Assembly (NCBI GenBank): GCA_025403435.1
Contig: CM046339.1
Span: 1,752,212-1,816,211, forward strand
Length of the DNA: 64,000 bases
Direction of reading: 5' to 3'
Source of the DNA: Artocarpus heterophyllus
Lineage: Eukaryota; Streptophyta; Magnoliopsida; Rosales; Moraceae
Part shown: one piece after another, positions 35,664 through 47,892 of the stretch
How positions within the stretch are numbered: position 1 is the stretch's first letter
How the letters are laid out: every line of letters begins with the position of its first letter
The notes under the pieces: generated by a model
The model's database searches: none
The model's input: only the letters and a program-made list of their open reading frames with translations
What the model was told of the DNA's origin: nothing
Program-made: the position numbers and the translations under genes

Positions 35664-37100
35664 GATGAGATGAAAGAAGAGTAAATAGAAAGGAAAAATT
35701 AAGATAGTAAATTGCAGAATCCTAGAATTCCTTCTTCTTTTAGAGAAAAAGAAGAATTTTTAATGAAAAAGAAGAGGATTTGCGATTTAGAGAGAAAATA
35801 ACAAATTAAGAGAGAAAAAGTGAACTCGGAGAAATAAGCTCCTATGCACAGTAAACGTATATGTAAACAATGATTAAACCACTGTATATGACACGTATAG
35901 AAACCACGTGGGAGAGACAGTGTGAATCAAACTGATTTAAGATTTGAACTAGGCCCAAATGTTCTTAGTTGAAAATGGTCAGGTTGTTTCGGGCCTTAAC
36001 ACATTTAGAACGAGTTAAATAACAAACATAAAATTGAAAACCAATTCGTATGAATCTTAAACCCAATTCAAAGCCCACTATAGATAAAGTTAACTATAAA
36101 CAACAAATCTAATTTAACGACAACAAGGATCTTCCTGAATGATCCAGCAACTCAAATAATTTTGTTTTAATCAAAACCTTATTGAACAATACATACACCC
36201 ATATGTTATTCCTAATACTCAACATCTATCAATGGATTCATCATCATTACTACCAAGGGTTTAGAATGTGACTAACCTTGAAATCAATACGATTTACGTC
36301 TTTCAACATAGACCATATCAATGAACAAAGACACTTGATGTTACTACTTAAGAACATCTACAATCCCCACAATTCTACTTATACAATATCGAATTTCCTC
36401 ATATAACAAAATCTTAGGTAACCAAAAGATTCACTGATACACTTAAATACAATGTACGTAACGAAATATTCCAATTTTGAGATTCATGCATTCTAGACTT
36501 TACACAGTCTCAACAGACCAAAAGTCTAACATTTATCTCTCTCAAGATTCAATACCATGATTCCCAACTTATATCATATTCCTCGAATATATAGAACTTT
36601 TAAGAAAAGACATTGACACTTATGTGCTCCATCGAATCCACACATAATCATTACTTAGGTTTGAATCAATTACGAAAAATTTGGCATATCTATGCCAAAC
36701 TTTAAAATCAATAAATCAAGCCTCATATTTCTTATTGTTTTTCACGAGACAAAAGGCTCTTAAATCCTCGTATCTACACGAATTTCTCATCGTTTATACG
36801 AATTAGATATGCTTATAGATCCTAATATTATACGAATCTCTCATAAGCATTCTACTTATAAACTCATTCCATATAATTATCATTCCCTCATAACTATTAA
36901 TACTTTCCTTCTATATAATTATTGTACTCATATAACCATAAGTATTTTCATTCTATGGCCTTTCCATGTTACATCCTTCTAGACTGTATAAATCAATGTG
37001 AAGGTTCATTTTGATGATGACAATGAAAATTCAGCTTCAAAACCATCTCAAAAATATATTTTTTAAAGTGGTGCTACACTCCCTAGGTTAACCGAACCTA
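35664..37100 (-). other. 5' leader of the LOG-bearing element
   Basis: About 1.4 kb between primer site and first gene, with no frame and no Gag remnant. It contains a perfect 9-bp hairpin TTTGGCATA-TC-TATGCCAAA (36,680-36,699) and TACGAAT/TCTCAT repeats near 36,775-36,850. Confidence 0.6.
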
Positions 37101-37113
37101 GGCTCTGATACCA
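37101..37113 (-). promoter_or_regulatory. Primer-binding site (initiator tRNA-Met) of the LOG-bearing element
   Basis: The minus strand reads TGGTATCAGAGCC, the standard plant initiator-Met primer site, seven bases inside the 5' LTR. It fixes the element's orientation as minus. Confidence 0.92.
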
Positions 37114-37120
37114 AAAATTC

Positions 37121-39097
37121 TGTAACGCCCCTATATGGGGGTTAACAGTTTTTAATGAGATAAAATAAAAATAAATAATAAAAGTAAAACCTTAAAAATA
37201 AAATTTGCCCGGGACTTAAATAAAAACTCTCAACTCAAAAATAAAAATATAAACGACAAATAAACCACAGTTTTAATGTAGCACCTTAAATTTAATAATA
37301 TAAACTGTTGTCATCATCATTTTAACCCTCAACACATTATAATTACAGTCACAGAAAGTAACAATTGATGCTTACATTATCATGAAGAACATTCTTTACA
37401 ATTGAGCAGTCCCAATGTAATATAGTTACATCGCTTCCTCAACTATATTTCTCGTAGCCACCTCACACTTAGTGAGTCCTGAAAAGATATAAACATAAGG
37501 GAATGAGCAACACTATGCTCAGTAGAGAAAGCCATTACTCACCTTTAGGTTTTTATCATTACCACATTAAAATCTGCATGGTTAGTAAGTTACATCATAT
37601 TCCAGATTATGAGGTTTATTATGATCACATCTTATGGATACCGTAGTTAATCATTACCAAGTGTCATAATTACACATTTATACAAATATTAACAATCATC
37701 ATTGTTCCTAGGTATCCATCTTAAATTGAGTATCACTCAACTCATCGAAACCCAAATGGGCGCACTTGATCACCCTATAAACATTCCAAGGGTGTTCCGG
37801 TGAGGGGACATCAAGCCCCGAGTCCTCACCAAGTCGATTCCTGTACAGTGTGTTCTGGGACTTTCAACCCAAGGAAGCGTCATCGCCTTCCCCCTATTTT
37901 ACCTTTTAGGGTATTCATGCCCAAGGACGTAACCGTCGCCCTCTTCATGTCTCACAATTTCTCTATATTGAATCATTATCAATAGAGTTAGTTTTCCTAA
38001 CCATGCTTCTCAATTTATAATATGTGTCAATTCATTATGTTCCTCGCCGTACAATACAAGACGAGTCCATGTCATAGTTTCATATGTGATAATCATATAA
38101 TATCAGTTCAACATAGATATATATATATATTGCGGCAAAACAATCAATTTTAATTCTATAAAAACCTCACAAAAGATGAGTAATAGAATCCCTACCTTTT
38201 AAGCTTATCAACAGTCTCTTAATCCTGGAATCAATTAACGTTAGCTCCATACTCCCTTGATCCTAAGGCGTGCATAAGGACAATTAAAACTAAAGCACAA
38301 CATACAACTACATTCATAAAATTTATTTTAATTTAATCTTAGAATTTCAAGAAATAACCACTGCCCATAGAGGTATTATAAAGTTTAACAATATAAATTT
38401 TCTGTCTAGGGCATATACACTTAGACTTCATACATATGCTCCAAAATAGCAACAAACATATACTTAGGTTTAAGAACGCAAATTTGAATAATCCTTTAGT
38501 ATAAAAGAAAATTTATAAATGAAAGACTAAATTTGTTCATAAGATTCTAACCTCGGATTATGGTTAGTTGGAAGCTTGAAATGGCTTCAAAACAGGTTCC
38601 TTTACTTCGGTATGACTGAAATTCTTGCTCAAATGGAGGTGATGGTGGCTGATTTTTATGGCTGCCTTGAAGAAGTTCTCTAAGTATTTTGCTTCAGCAA
38701 AGAAATGAGAAGAAGAGTGTGGGAACCGTGGAAGAAAAAGGAAGAAAAGATGAAGTCTTTGAAAAGAAGTGATAGAAACAATTATAGAGGAGACATGTTG
38801 AAGCATGTCACGGAGGAAATAAAGAAAATGAGGGTCAAGAGTAGTTGGAAAAGATATCCTTATGTCTCATCTAAAGACTTTAACACACATAATGCCAATA
38901 TGACATTTTTGAGATTTATTAGAAGTTCTAAGGCTTTTTAGTAATCATACTAAATAAATATAGGAGAATTTTAGAAAACTTAAAAATAGATAAAAATAAA
39001 TATTATAAAATAAATTTAAATGAAGCAATTTTTTTTTTATACATTAAAAATTAATTTAATTACCTCAATACCCGTTAGGAGAATAACGGGTGTCACA
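37121..39097 (-). repeat. 5' LTR of the LOG-bearing element
   Basis: 1,977 bp, near-identical to 30,917-32,893. Chromovirus-like landmarks in reverse include CTACTGAGCATAGTG and TTTTCAGGACTCACTAAG. Confidence 0.93.
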
Positions 39098-39204
39098 GTA
39101 ATAATAAAAAAATATACTACAGTATAAAACTTTTACATGCTATAGTAAAAATGGTTTCTATTACTGGTTTTCACCACCCTTTTAAACACTAGATGAGTGT
39201 TTTT

Positions 39205-40857
39205 TTTTTTAAACTGCAAGAGCTATACTTTCGTCGATGATGTTGACGACTTGTCAATTGCAAAATGTGAAATACAATTTGGAATCTCTTCTAACCAAAA
39301 GTATTCAGAGTTGTCAGTAATAGCAAAATGGGCTAATGAGTGGGCTGATTCATTGGCTAAACGAAGAACAGAGCAACAAGTGTCACCACCAAGCCTTGCA
39401 AACAACGATAAGATATCATCAACAAGCGGACCAACAGGAGCTAATAAATCAAGGTAGTTCATATTCATGATTGCAAGCAGAGATCGCTCTCAATGAATTG
39501 GACTTGAAGACCACTATCCATAGCAAATTGGAGAGTCTCCCTCACAATGCATTCTGCCATCAAAAGAGTGAAGAGACCTGCAAATTTTTTTGACATAGCA
39601 CCCATAACAAAGCCCTCAGAAGCACGGATAATTGCACTAAAACCAATACCTTCACCTCCAGCAAAAACAGAAACATCCACGTCTAATTTTAAACACACTG
39701 CTGGAGGCCGAATCCAACGTTGTGGCACCGTTCGACACTTCTCAGAAGGCCGTAGGTGATCAGTTTGTGAGTTCTGGTAATTATTAAACTAAAGACCCGC
39801 ATCCTCCACTATGTCTTCAGCCTTTTTAAGACCTCCCCTGTGGACATATTTGTTCTGCTCGTACCACAGATCCCATAGAAGTGCAGCTAGCACAACAAAG
39901 TCTTCTTTCCCTAGTCATTTTGTAAAAACATCAAGAAGTCCCAACATGACTCACCTCGGAATTTACTTGCAGACTCCCCATGTGCATAGCAGTCCCACAC
40001 TTCACTAATCACTTCGCACTGAAACAAAGCGTGGAGAGTGGTCTCTAACTCCTCTTTGCACCTGCTGCAAATATGACTACATCTCACATGTCGAGCAGCT
40101 AAGTTTGCACCCGTAGGAAGAGTTTCATGAAAACATCTCCAAAGAAAAATTTTTATCTTTGGGGGCATATGAAGATTCCACATATATCTCCACCAGACAT
40201 GTAATGCAGTTGGGCTAGACTACCTTCAACATTGAGGAAAGACTGAAGAGCTTTATAACCAGAGACTTGACTGAGTACTCGCGTTTGGCATCAAAATGCC
40301 ATATGAGCGTATCGGGCCTATTACTCTGTCCCACAGGAATTTGTGAAACAGTCTCCGTATCAACGGGCCAAAAAAAGTCATTAATCCGATTAACGTCCCA
40401 GCTGTTCTTACTTTCTAACATCAGGTCACAAACTCTCCAATCTGCAGTACATTCACCACCTCTCGTTATAGTTTTGAAATTATGGGGATAGGGTAGCCAC
40501 AGATCATGTAAAATCTGAACACATCACCTTTTCCAATTCTCCAACGCATTCTGAGCTGTAGAACATCTCTTCTTCAAAGAATACTCTGCCATAGATACGA
40601 ACAAGAGCTGCCCTTCTTGGCTTCCATAAAGGAACAATTTGGAAAATATGTGGCGTTCAAAACCCTGCTAGCATAAGGAATTGGGTTGCCAATTCAATCT
40701 CCAATTCTCCTTAATGCCATCACTTGGTTGAAAAGTTCTAAGTCTTGAAACCCTATGCCTCCCTCATCTTTAGGTTGGCATGACATTGGCCAAGAAGACC
40801 AATGGATTTTGTGTTTATTATACGACGACCCCCACCAAGACCTAATTGTAAGAGACT
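39205..40857 (-). mobile_element. 5'-truncated LINE, copy B
   Basis: The same LINE remnant as 16,725-18,378. T-run at 39,202-39,211; RNase H-like frame 39,465-39,728 (FSAIIRASEGFVMGAMSKKF); zf-RVT 39,911-40,183 (CSRCKEELETTLHALFQC); RT thumb segment 40,215-40,421 and beyond. Frames are broken. Confidence 0.82.
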
Positions 40858-43550
40858 TGAGCCGTCATGCTTCGAAACCCGAGTGGTGATGTGGCGGTTT
40901 ATTTAAAATAAATAAATAGGTCTTCACTAAACTTGCTAATTATTTATAATTTAAGAAAAATCATTTTAGGTAATTTACATAATATGTTGAATTTTAAGCC
41001 TTTTTGAAATGTTATCAATCTTTAAAAATTTAGCAATTGAAATCTCTTAAAGGACCTCAAAAATTAAATAAAAGTCGTAAAATTCATCGAAAAGCAGTTT
41101 GGGCCTTACCGGATCCCACACGATGCACATATAATATGGACATATAGAAATAATACAAACCATAATCTAATAGGAAAGTACACACAGTCCTTATTATAAC
41201 ATGGGTTGAAATAAAATAAGATAAACATAGTCCTTATTATAACATGGGTTGAAATAAAATAAAATAAAATAAAACAGACAAGCTAAACGTCTCACAGTCC
41301 ATGCTAGAATATCAATAGTGTCCAACTCAGTGTCGTACAACGATTCATCTAGAGGGGGAAGATTTGAAACCAAAATAGTAAAATCATGAGCGAAAGGCTT
41401 AGTAGGACTTGGGTTTCAAAATCATCATTTATAAATTAAAAAAATGAATTTAAATGCAATTTTGGAGGAATATTAAATGATTAAACAAATTCATACCTAG
41501 CTCTCACCATCTATAATCATCAACTTCATTATAAGTGATTAATCAAATTCAGGTTTACTGTTCATCATCTATGATTATCTCATATCATACATTACTATTT
41601 TTTTATGTGTAATGCATACTAAATCACCACTGTAGTGGCCTAGCTAGGTTTCAGGATTTGCCCCCAAGGTCGCACTTTCTACAACTTGATCTCTATATGT
41701 GGCATCATGCACTTATATATTATTCTGAATGGGGGTTGTGTGTCCGTTTGGTGTCCATCATCATTTAATCATATCATTCTCCAGGTATTCTTTTACCGGT
41801 TATCATTTTACATTAATTATCATTCTTCCATTATCATTCATTCATTATTATTCATTCGTTATGATCATACCTAATATATGTTGGAAATAAATACAAGCAA
41901 CTTGTTTCTTAAAAATGTTTCAAGAAAGTATAGTTTGGCCAAAACTCATTTTAAATCATGGCTATCGAAAAAGAAGGGTCTAGAGTCCTACCTCGTTATC
42001 TAGCATAGTTCACGCCTATACCACAATCTAATTCCGCTAAATGTTAACTCCTCGAAACAGCAAGCAACTATAAGTGTAAACTAAAAACATTAATGTCTAA
42101 ACATCAACATATTTCACTACTATACTATTTATGGTTTCTTAGTGTGCTTTTAGACTTAAAATAATCATGTATGCAATCTTCATATTCTTAGTATTTTTTG
42201 AATACATAAACATAATCTTTGAAACATTTCTTGGTCACAAAATGATGAAAAACCAATGGGCAAAAACTAGCTATTTGGACTGCATAGTCAGCATGTCGAC
42301 TGGTTGAGTTCAGCAATCCGAAACTATGAAGTTTGGCCTGCCGGTTACATAAATACGACCTGTCGAACTTTGCCATGTCGTCGACCGCACTATACTGCAT
42401 GCAGTTGACAACATGCTCATCGTTGCTTGATCGACTGTGTTATACAATACGCGGTCGACCGCGTTGTCACGAGCAATATATTTTGCTTCGAACATTCAAG
42501 TTTCAAACCACTTCTAAATCTTTCCAAACCTATTCAATTGCATAAAAAACATGTCCAAATGGTCCATAAATATGATACGAACCTTGTAAACCTAATTTTG
42601 TTTTCATGCAACATTTTTTTGTAATTTTTCTTGTAATTGCTTGCATAATTCTAAAAATGAACAATAGAATGTAAAGACTATTTAATCTTGTTTTTGTTCT
42701 AATTAAAGCATGGATTTGAGGTTAAAATCATCATACGATCTCAATTGCAATCTTTTCTAGCTTCATTTGTGTCCAGATCATGACATGCAAACATGAACTT
42801 TTATGATAAATGGCTGAAATGAACTGTTCAACTAGAAGTAGAAGGCAGACACTTGAACACGAATTTTGACCATTAAATAAGAGTTTAAAAGCATCAATTC
42901 ATGAGTCTGATTTGCTAGTGATGTGGCTAACCTTGGTTGAATGTTTTGGTGCAGCTTAGTAGCTTCAAAGCTGTGATTCTGGCATCCATTTTTGGGCTGG
43001 AAGCAGGGGTCTTTGTGCTCTAGTTTTAGAAGCAGTGTGAGTGTGTGTGTGTCTGAGTTCTTTGAAAGAAAATGAGTAAATGTTTGAGAGAGAAGCAGAC
43101 GTAAAGGGGTGGAATTGAAGAGTAAAAGTGAGTGTAGGGATGCCTAGTTAGAAGCAGAAAGCTGAATGGTTTTGTTTCAAACCATGTACTGTACATGGTT
43201 TTTAAGGTGGGAGTTTCGAGGTTGTATTTCACGTTCATGGGTTATTGGGTTATGAGTTTCAAAACTCATATCACATGTTTTGCTTTGGTATGCTGGGTGG
43301 GACATGTTGGCATTTGCCAACTTGTTGTTTTAAAAATCTGATTTTTAGGAATATAAAATAAATACCAAAATTTGTTAAAATTAATTTAATAAATGGTGAA
43401 AATTAAGATAAATCAAAAAAATGATTAAAATGTAATTAATTAAGAAAATACCACAAATATGTTTTTATTAAAAATCAAATCTCAATTAGGCACACTAATT
43501 ACCAATTTGGCATTCTAATTTATCATTAATTAAATTTGAACATTATAAAT
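40858..43550 (-). mobile_element. Old Ty3-type LTR remnant, copy B (right border approximate)
   Basis: Collinear with 18,379-20,130, but about 0.9 kb longer because 42,364-43,265 is missing in copy A. The extra part holds GTCGACC-rich words (42,290-42,470), a short GTGTGTGTGTG tract and no gene. A tandem ATTCATT repeat lies near 41,815-41,860. Confidence 0.6.
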
Positions 43551-44505
43551 CTCATTGTATATACATTTCTTTTATTTTTAATGTATAACTCTCATTTAAT
43601 AAGTCGATATTATTCATCGACATCTTCTCATCTTTGATATATTACTCTTCTTTCTTATTATTAAAATTTAGGTATTGACGAATAATATCAACTTATTACA
43701 TAAGTTATAGATTTTAGATTAGATGAAATGCAAAGACAAACCCTTTCGAAAACAAAAGTTCAGATAAAAAAAAAAAAAAGAAGAAGCATTACATGAGATT
43801 GTAAACGTAAAACAAAACTTAGGAGGGATACAATCGTTTTTTTTTCTTATAGGTGACCTATATGAAAAGAATGTGGGATTAATTTAGTCTATTAAACAAA
43901 AAATCTAAAGTTCAAGGGTAAAGTGAGAAGCTTTGAAAGTTTAAAGAGTAAAGTAGTGATTTTAAAGTTCAGGAGCTAAGTGAGGAGCTTCAAAAGTTCA
44001 GAGGATAACATGGTCATTTTTAAAGTGGAAGGGGTAAAGTGGGGAGACCTCAAACGTAAGGGGCCATTAGTGTTAATTGCTTTCTAAATCATTGCCTTTT
44101 GTATTTCTTGAGTATCTTCTCGAGTCTTTTCTCCCACTAAGCCAGACACATTCAAATACTTTGTCTAATTTTGGTATCTTAAATGATGTCTAACTAACCC
44201 ATTTATGACATATCAATTTAAAAAATTTGATAGTATTTAATTAACTTTACATGCTATCATTGAATGATATGTAATAATTGATTGGTTAGAAACTATTTAG
44301 AATGCCAAAAATTAAACAGACGTTTTGGGTCCAAGCTGAACAAGTAATGATCTATTCTCGACTAGGATTTTGCATGAATTTCACGGACATTAATTTAAAA
44401 CAGAAAAAAAGTAGAGCTTGGGGGAAAAATCAGACAAAAAATGGCAATATTGCGACTTAAGGTTAATGATGTTGTTTCCTTTATAATCTGAGTCAACACT
44501 ACAAA

Positions 44506-44733
44506 TTAGTTTTTGGACATTCTAACTTTGCTCAAAATCACATGTGGATGGCCGTTGAGCAACTCATCCACATTCATTCTCCCTATGAATAAAGATGTAT
44601 GCATGGGGCGTTTTATAGACTTTTCGATCTGTATTTGATGCCAATGCATCCAAAGCAAAATTGGGATGATATCATCGTCGACTTTCGCGTTGGATGAACC
44701 ACCTCTTGTGCTCAATACACAGCTTGTTGTCAT
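44506..44733 (-). pseudogene. PIF/Harbinger transposase N-terminal fragment, copy B
   Basis: Reads HWHQIQIEKSIKRPMHTSLF, then IGRMNVDELLNGHPHVILSK, close to 21,084-21,293. The catalytic domain is absent here too, so the truncation predates the duplication. Confidence 0.6.
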
Positions 44734-45020
44734 GCTACTAGGTTATCCTACGCATTAATTTTACGCACATAACTAGGAAGACATAATCATTGACTACATA
44801 AATAAATCGTAAATCTACCAAGAAAATAATGCAAATACATAGCACATGCATTGAATAAAATAGTACATTGAACACTGATAAATAATTAATCAGTACATTA
44901 ACAATACATGAAAGTAAACAATACAAACATATAATAAATCATTAGGTAGAAGGAACAACATAACCAAATTAAAAGAAATACACAACACGGAATATTATAT
45001 AAGCCGAAGTTTACATAATA

Positions 45021-45345
45021 CTAATCCTGATTATTCATAATCTCTTCAATTAAATATTTTCGCGTCTCATCGCCATTCTGCAAGAGCAAGGTTTGAATGT
45101 TAATTTCATCTTTAAATTTCACTGGTAACTTCACCCCTTCGAGCCCCTTATAACTCATTTCCCCCGAGATTTTACATACTTCGATTACTTGGGGATTGAC
45201 AACAAGGGAAGAACACTCAACATAAGCATGTGCCAATGTTTCGATTACATCTTGTGTTTGTTCATATGACCATTTTTTTCTTACTCTTCGCTATGCTACT
45301 CCTAGAACTAGAACAAATGCCCGGGCCTTCACTACCGCTTCTAGA
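45021..45345 (-). pseudogene. Harbinger partner (Myb/SANT-like) fragment, copy B
   Basis: Continuous sense from about 45,345 (GICSSSRSSIAKSKKKWSYE) into AHAYVECSSLVVNPQVIEVC and the GVKLPVKFKDEI tail. A TGA-type break in one frame arises from decay near 45,240. It retains a Lys/Ser-rich, tryptophan-containing segment deleted from copy A. Function is inferred from its position beside the transposase fragment. Confidence 0.4.
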
Positions 45346-46440
45346 TTGAAACTTCTCCAATCTTCTCCGGACATCCTCAGCAACATCATTCATTACAATA
45401 GCTTATGAAGCTATTTATTATACACAAAATAATTATAAAATGAACAGTAACATACACCCTAAAAGGTTTAAACCCTTCTACTTATAAAAAATGGGTCTCT
45501 GTCTAGTAAGTTGCATTATCTATTAGATTGAGACTCATTGTTCGGTGAGTGTCGAGATTTTAATCACATGCAAATGAAAAGAATTATTCTAATAAAATAC
45601 TCCTTACGACAGGCAATATACTAGACTAATGACAAAGTTAATGATAAATTAATAAAAGACAATGCAACGAAAATAGGCGTGATATATAGAACCTCCTACA
45701 TCAAGAGGTTGTCTAAAACAATTTCAGACCTTAATATTAAGAGTCGTCATTGGAGGGGTAAGCATATTAATAGGTGTGATATTAGTGTCCGTTGCTATGC
45801 CTAGCCTGCCTTACAACATGATTGAAAGGGTCGGTCCGACAAATGTGCGTGAGATTTTTGTATAGATATTTGGGTTTTGGAACCATTTTAGTAGTGAAAT
45901 ACGTTGCTGATGAATGATTTACGTGATACATTTTAGGCGGAATGTCTTCTTCCGACTGAATCAGTGTTACATGTGATAAAAATTCTTGAAAAATTAGATG
46001 TTTATCTATCAATTTGATCCATTTTATACTTTTAAAAAAGGTTCTGATCAGTCTGATAAAGGACCAAAAAAAAAAGAGAAAAAAAAGATGGCATTGTCAT
46101 TGGAGGGATTTTAAAAAATAATTTTAAGAAAAACTGATTTTAAATCAATGGGTTTTTTTTTTTTTTAGGCCCATTGTATTGTCACTTCATAAAAGGTTGG
46201 GATTAGCAAAACAATCAACCCTTAATCTTAAGCCCCATAGAAGCCTTGCCCTTGCTTAGCTAGCTAGTCCATCTGAAGCTGGTACGCAGCCCTATGTCTC
46301 ACTTTATCCCCTTCAATCCCTTGAATCCCTAGAATTTTCTTTACTGGGGCTTTCGGCCTTGTGTGCTTCTTTCGTTGGTTTCGATGTATTGTCGGTTTAA
46401 AGAACATAAAAAACAAAACAAAAAACCAGAAAGCCAATTG
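45346..46440. other. Duplicated non-coding segment, copy B
   Basis: Matches 24,830-25,790; no gene. It ends abruptly at the hAT remnant. Confidence 0.5.
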
Positions 46441-47892
46441 ATCAAGACTATGTTTGACCACATTTAATACAAGCACTTCGAAGCTTTCCATCTGACCCCA
46501 AAGGAAGTATGTTGAAGAATTTTCACACATTTGATGTCAATCTTTTCTTCAGCTTTGGTTGTGAAGAGTATGTTTGAGTTCCAGCACTCTGTTCAATCTC
46601 AATATCAATATTATCATCACTTTCCAAGTCTACTAGCATCTGATCTTTATATTCTACTTCAAGATTTTTGCTCGACCCCTCCATATGTGCATTAATCATC
46701 CTAAAAAACAAAAAAACAAAAAACTTAACAAAAAACTTAGCAAAAAACTTAACAAACTACAATACCACTACAATTAAGTCTGACAAACAATTTTGAAAAA
46801 GAAAACAAGAAGAAAATGCAAATCTTAAACGACAGCGTGCTGAGATTTCTTGCTCTGTTTCCATTACTTTATTATCATTTTTGTTGTTTCCTAGCTTTTT
46901 CTCTAAACCCAACAACGAATAATCATTGAGTATAATCACCACTTTTTTTGTTCCACTTCTCAGGAAAACAATTACAAAGAGCCTCTGGCTTTTCTTTTAT
47001 ATTAGAAAGAAAGAGAGAACTCAACTAGGTTGTGTTGTGCTTAGTAAATCTCATGGAGGAGTTGCAAAAGAATCCATGGATGTGTAGAGAATTCGGCGGA
47101 GTTTTTTTGTTCTGATTTTACTAGTTTTTATTGGTTGTTCAGTAGTGCAAGCTGGGGATATTGTGCACGACGATGAGAAAACTCCCAAGAAGCCCAGTTG
47201 TGAGAACGACTTCGTTTTGGTACATACAAAATTCTGCCTTTTTTCACTTGCCCTTTTCTTGTTTTTGTGTTTTGAGTACTGGGTCTTGCTCAAATTTCAC
47301 TCTTTTATTTAATTTTTTAAAAATTTGCTTTGGGTTTTCGTTTGATTATTATTTAGTTGCAGAAGAAACTGATGGTGTTGATAGTTGCATAAAAAATCAT
47401 TTAGAAATCGAAAAGAAAAGAAAAAAGACAAGAAATCGATAAGTACCTGTTGAAAGTGAGAAGAGAGCAAAACGAGGTAGGCCTCTCTTTAAGAGTGGTG
47501 GAGAGGCGGCGGCTGGAAAGAATGGCTACTGGTCGAAGGAGAATCAAAGAGGGAGAGGCTGCGGGCCTACGGCTAGTTTCAAAAGAAAAAAAGGGTTTTG
47601 ATTTAGGGTTATACTGTTGTGTCATTGTTTGTTATCTCATATAGTTGTATTGTGAAAACTGTGATCTGTCATACTCATATAATAATATGTAATAAAAAAA
47701 TATTTAAATAAATATAAACGGGTTGATTTAGGATCAGTTAAGGGTCAAGTGGGTTGACCCGAACCCAACCTGTTTTTGGGCGGGTCAATTTCGGGTTGAC
47801 ACTAAACTGACCCGGGGTTAATTTTTTTAACGCTAACCCACAAAAAATCGTGTCGAGTTCGTGTCGTGTCGTAACCCATATTGCCGCCCCTA
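46441..47892 (-). mobile_element. Truncated hAT (Ac-like) transposon, 5' part only
   Basis: The outer end at 47,892 reads, on the minus strand, TAGGGGCGGCAATATGGG, a hAT-type terminus. It is followed inward by GGGTTGACCCG and CGTGTCGTGTCG subterminal repeats (47,715-47,880). The minus-strand frame 46,448-46,699 has an acidic N terminus (VDLESDDNIDIEIE), then KLKKRLTSNV, a stop in place of the conserved Trp, and KFFNILPLGSDGKLRSACIK with the second finger Cys, i.e. a BED zinc finger. The catalytic domain and the other terminus are missing. The intervening 46,760-47,640 is probably 5' UTR and introns. Confidence 0.75.
46448..46699 (-). pseudogene. hAT transposase N-terminus with BED zinc finger, broken
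   Basis: Starts near MINAHMEGSSKNLEVEYKD. The tryptophan codon of the BED motif (expected TGG) reads TGA, and the frame ends in TAG a few codons past the CxxC pair. Hundreds of residues of dimerisation and catalytic domain are absent. Confidence 0.65.

Larger units (their letters stand above)
30912..39102 (-). mobile_element. Recent non-autonomous LTR retrotransposon carrying LOG-like and Cys-rich genes
   Basis: The element is 30,917-39,097 (8,181 bp), with target duplication GTAAT at 30,912-30,916 and 39,098-39,102. Its two LTRs are equal in length (1,977 bp) and differ at only five sites that I could find. The primer-binding site and polypurine tract show it reads on the minus strand. The PPT context (CGAGGACGAAATTTCTTTAAGGGGGG, read in reverse) and LTR landmarks resemble chromovirus (Tekay-like) Ty3 elements, so an autonomous Ty3 relative probably supplies its enzymes. 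No gag, protease, RT or integrase is present. The 4.2-kb interior holds two intact frames in element sense, at 35,663-35,142 and 34,498-33,848. Confidence 0.93.
30829..39200. mobile_element. MITE split by the LOG-bearing LTR element
   Basis: The left part (30,829-30,911, GTGGGTATTTGGTAGTGGTG...) and right part (39,103-39,200, ...GGTTTTCACCACCCTTTTAA) form inverted ends and belong to the same family as 10,007-10,156. The allelic position in copy 3 (about 48,318) lacks both the MITE and the retroelement, showing the empty site. Confidence 0.7.
30556..44076. mobile_element. Long-TIR element, copy B, split by later insertions
   Basis: The left arm (about 30,556-30,790) and right arm (about 43,795-44,076) match the arms at 16,448 and 20,635. 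Between them lie a MITE containing the LOG-bearing retroelement, the LINE and the Ty3-type LTR. Confidence 0.55.
28573..46440. repeat. Segmental duplication, copy 2
   Basis: Collinear with copy 1 from PUX7 intron 8 (13,911) to about 25,790, but enlarged by the LTR element 30,917-39,097 and its host MITE. Exons 1-8 of PUX7 were not included. Confidence 0.85.
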
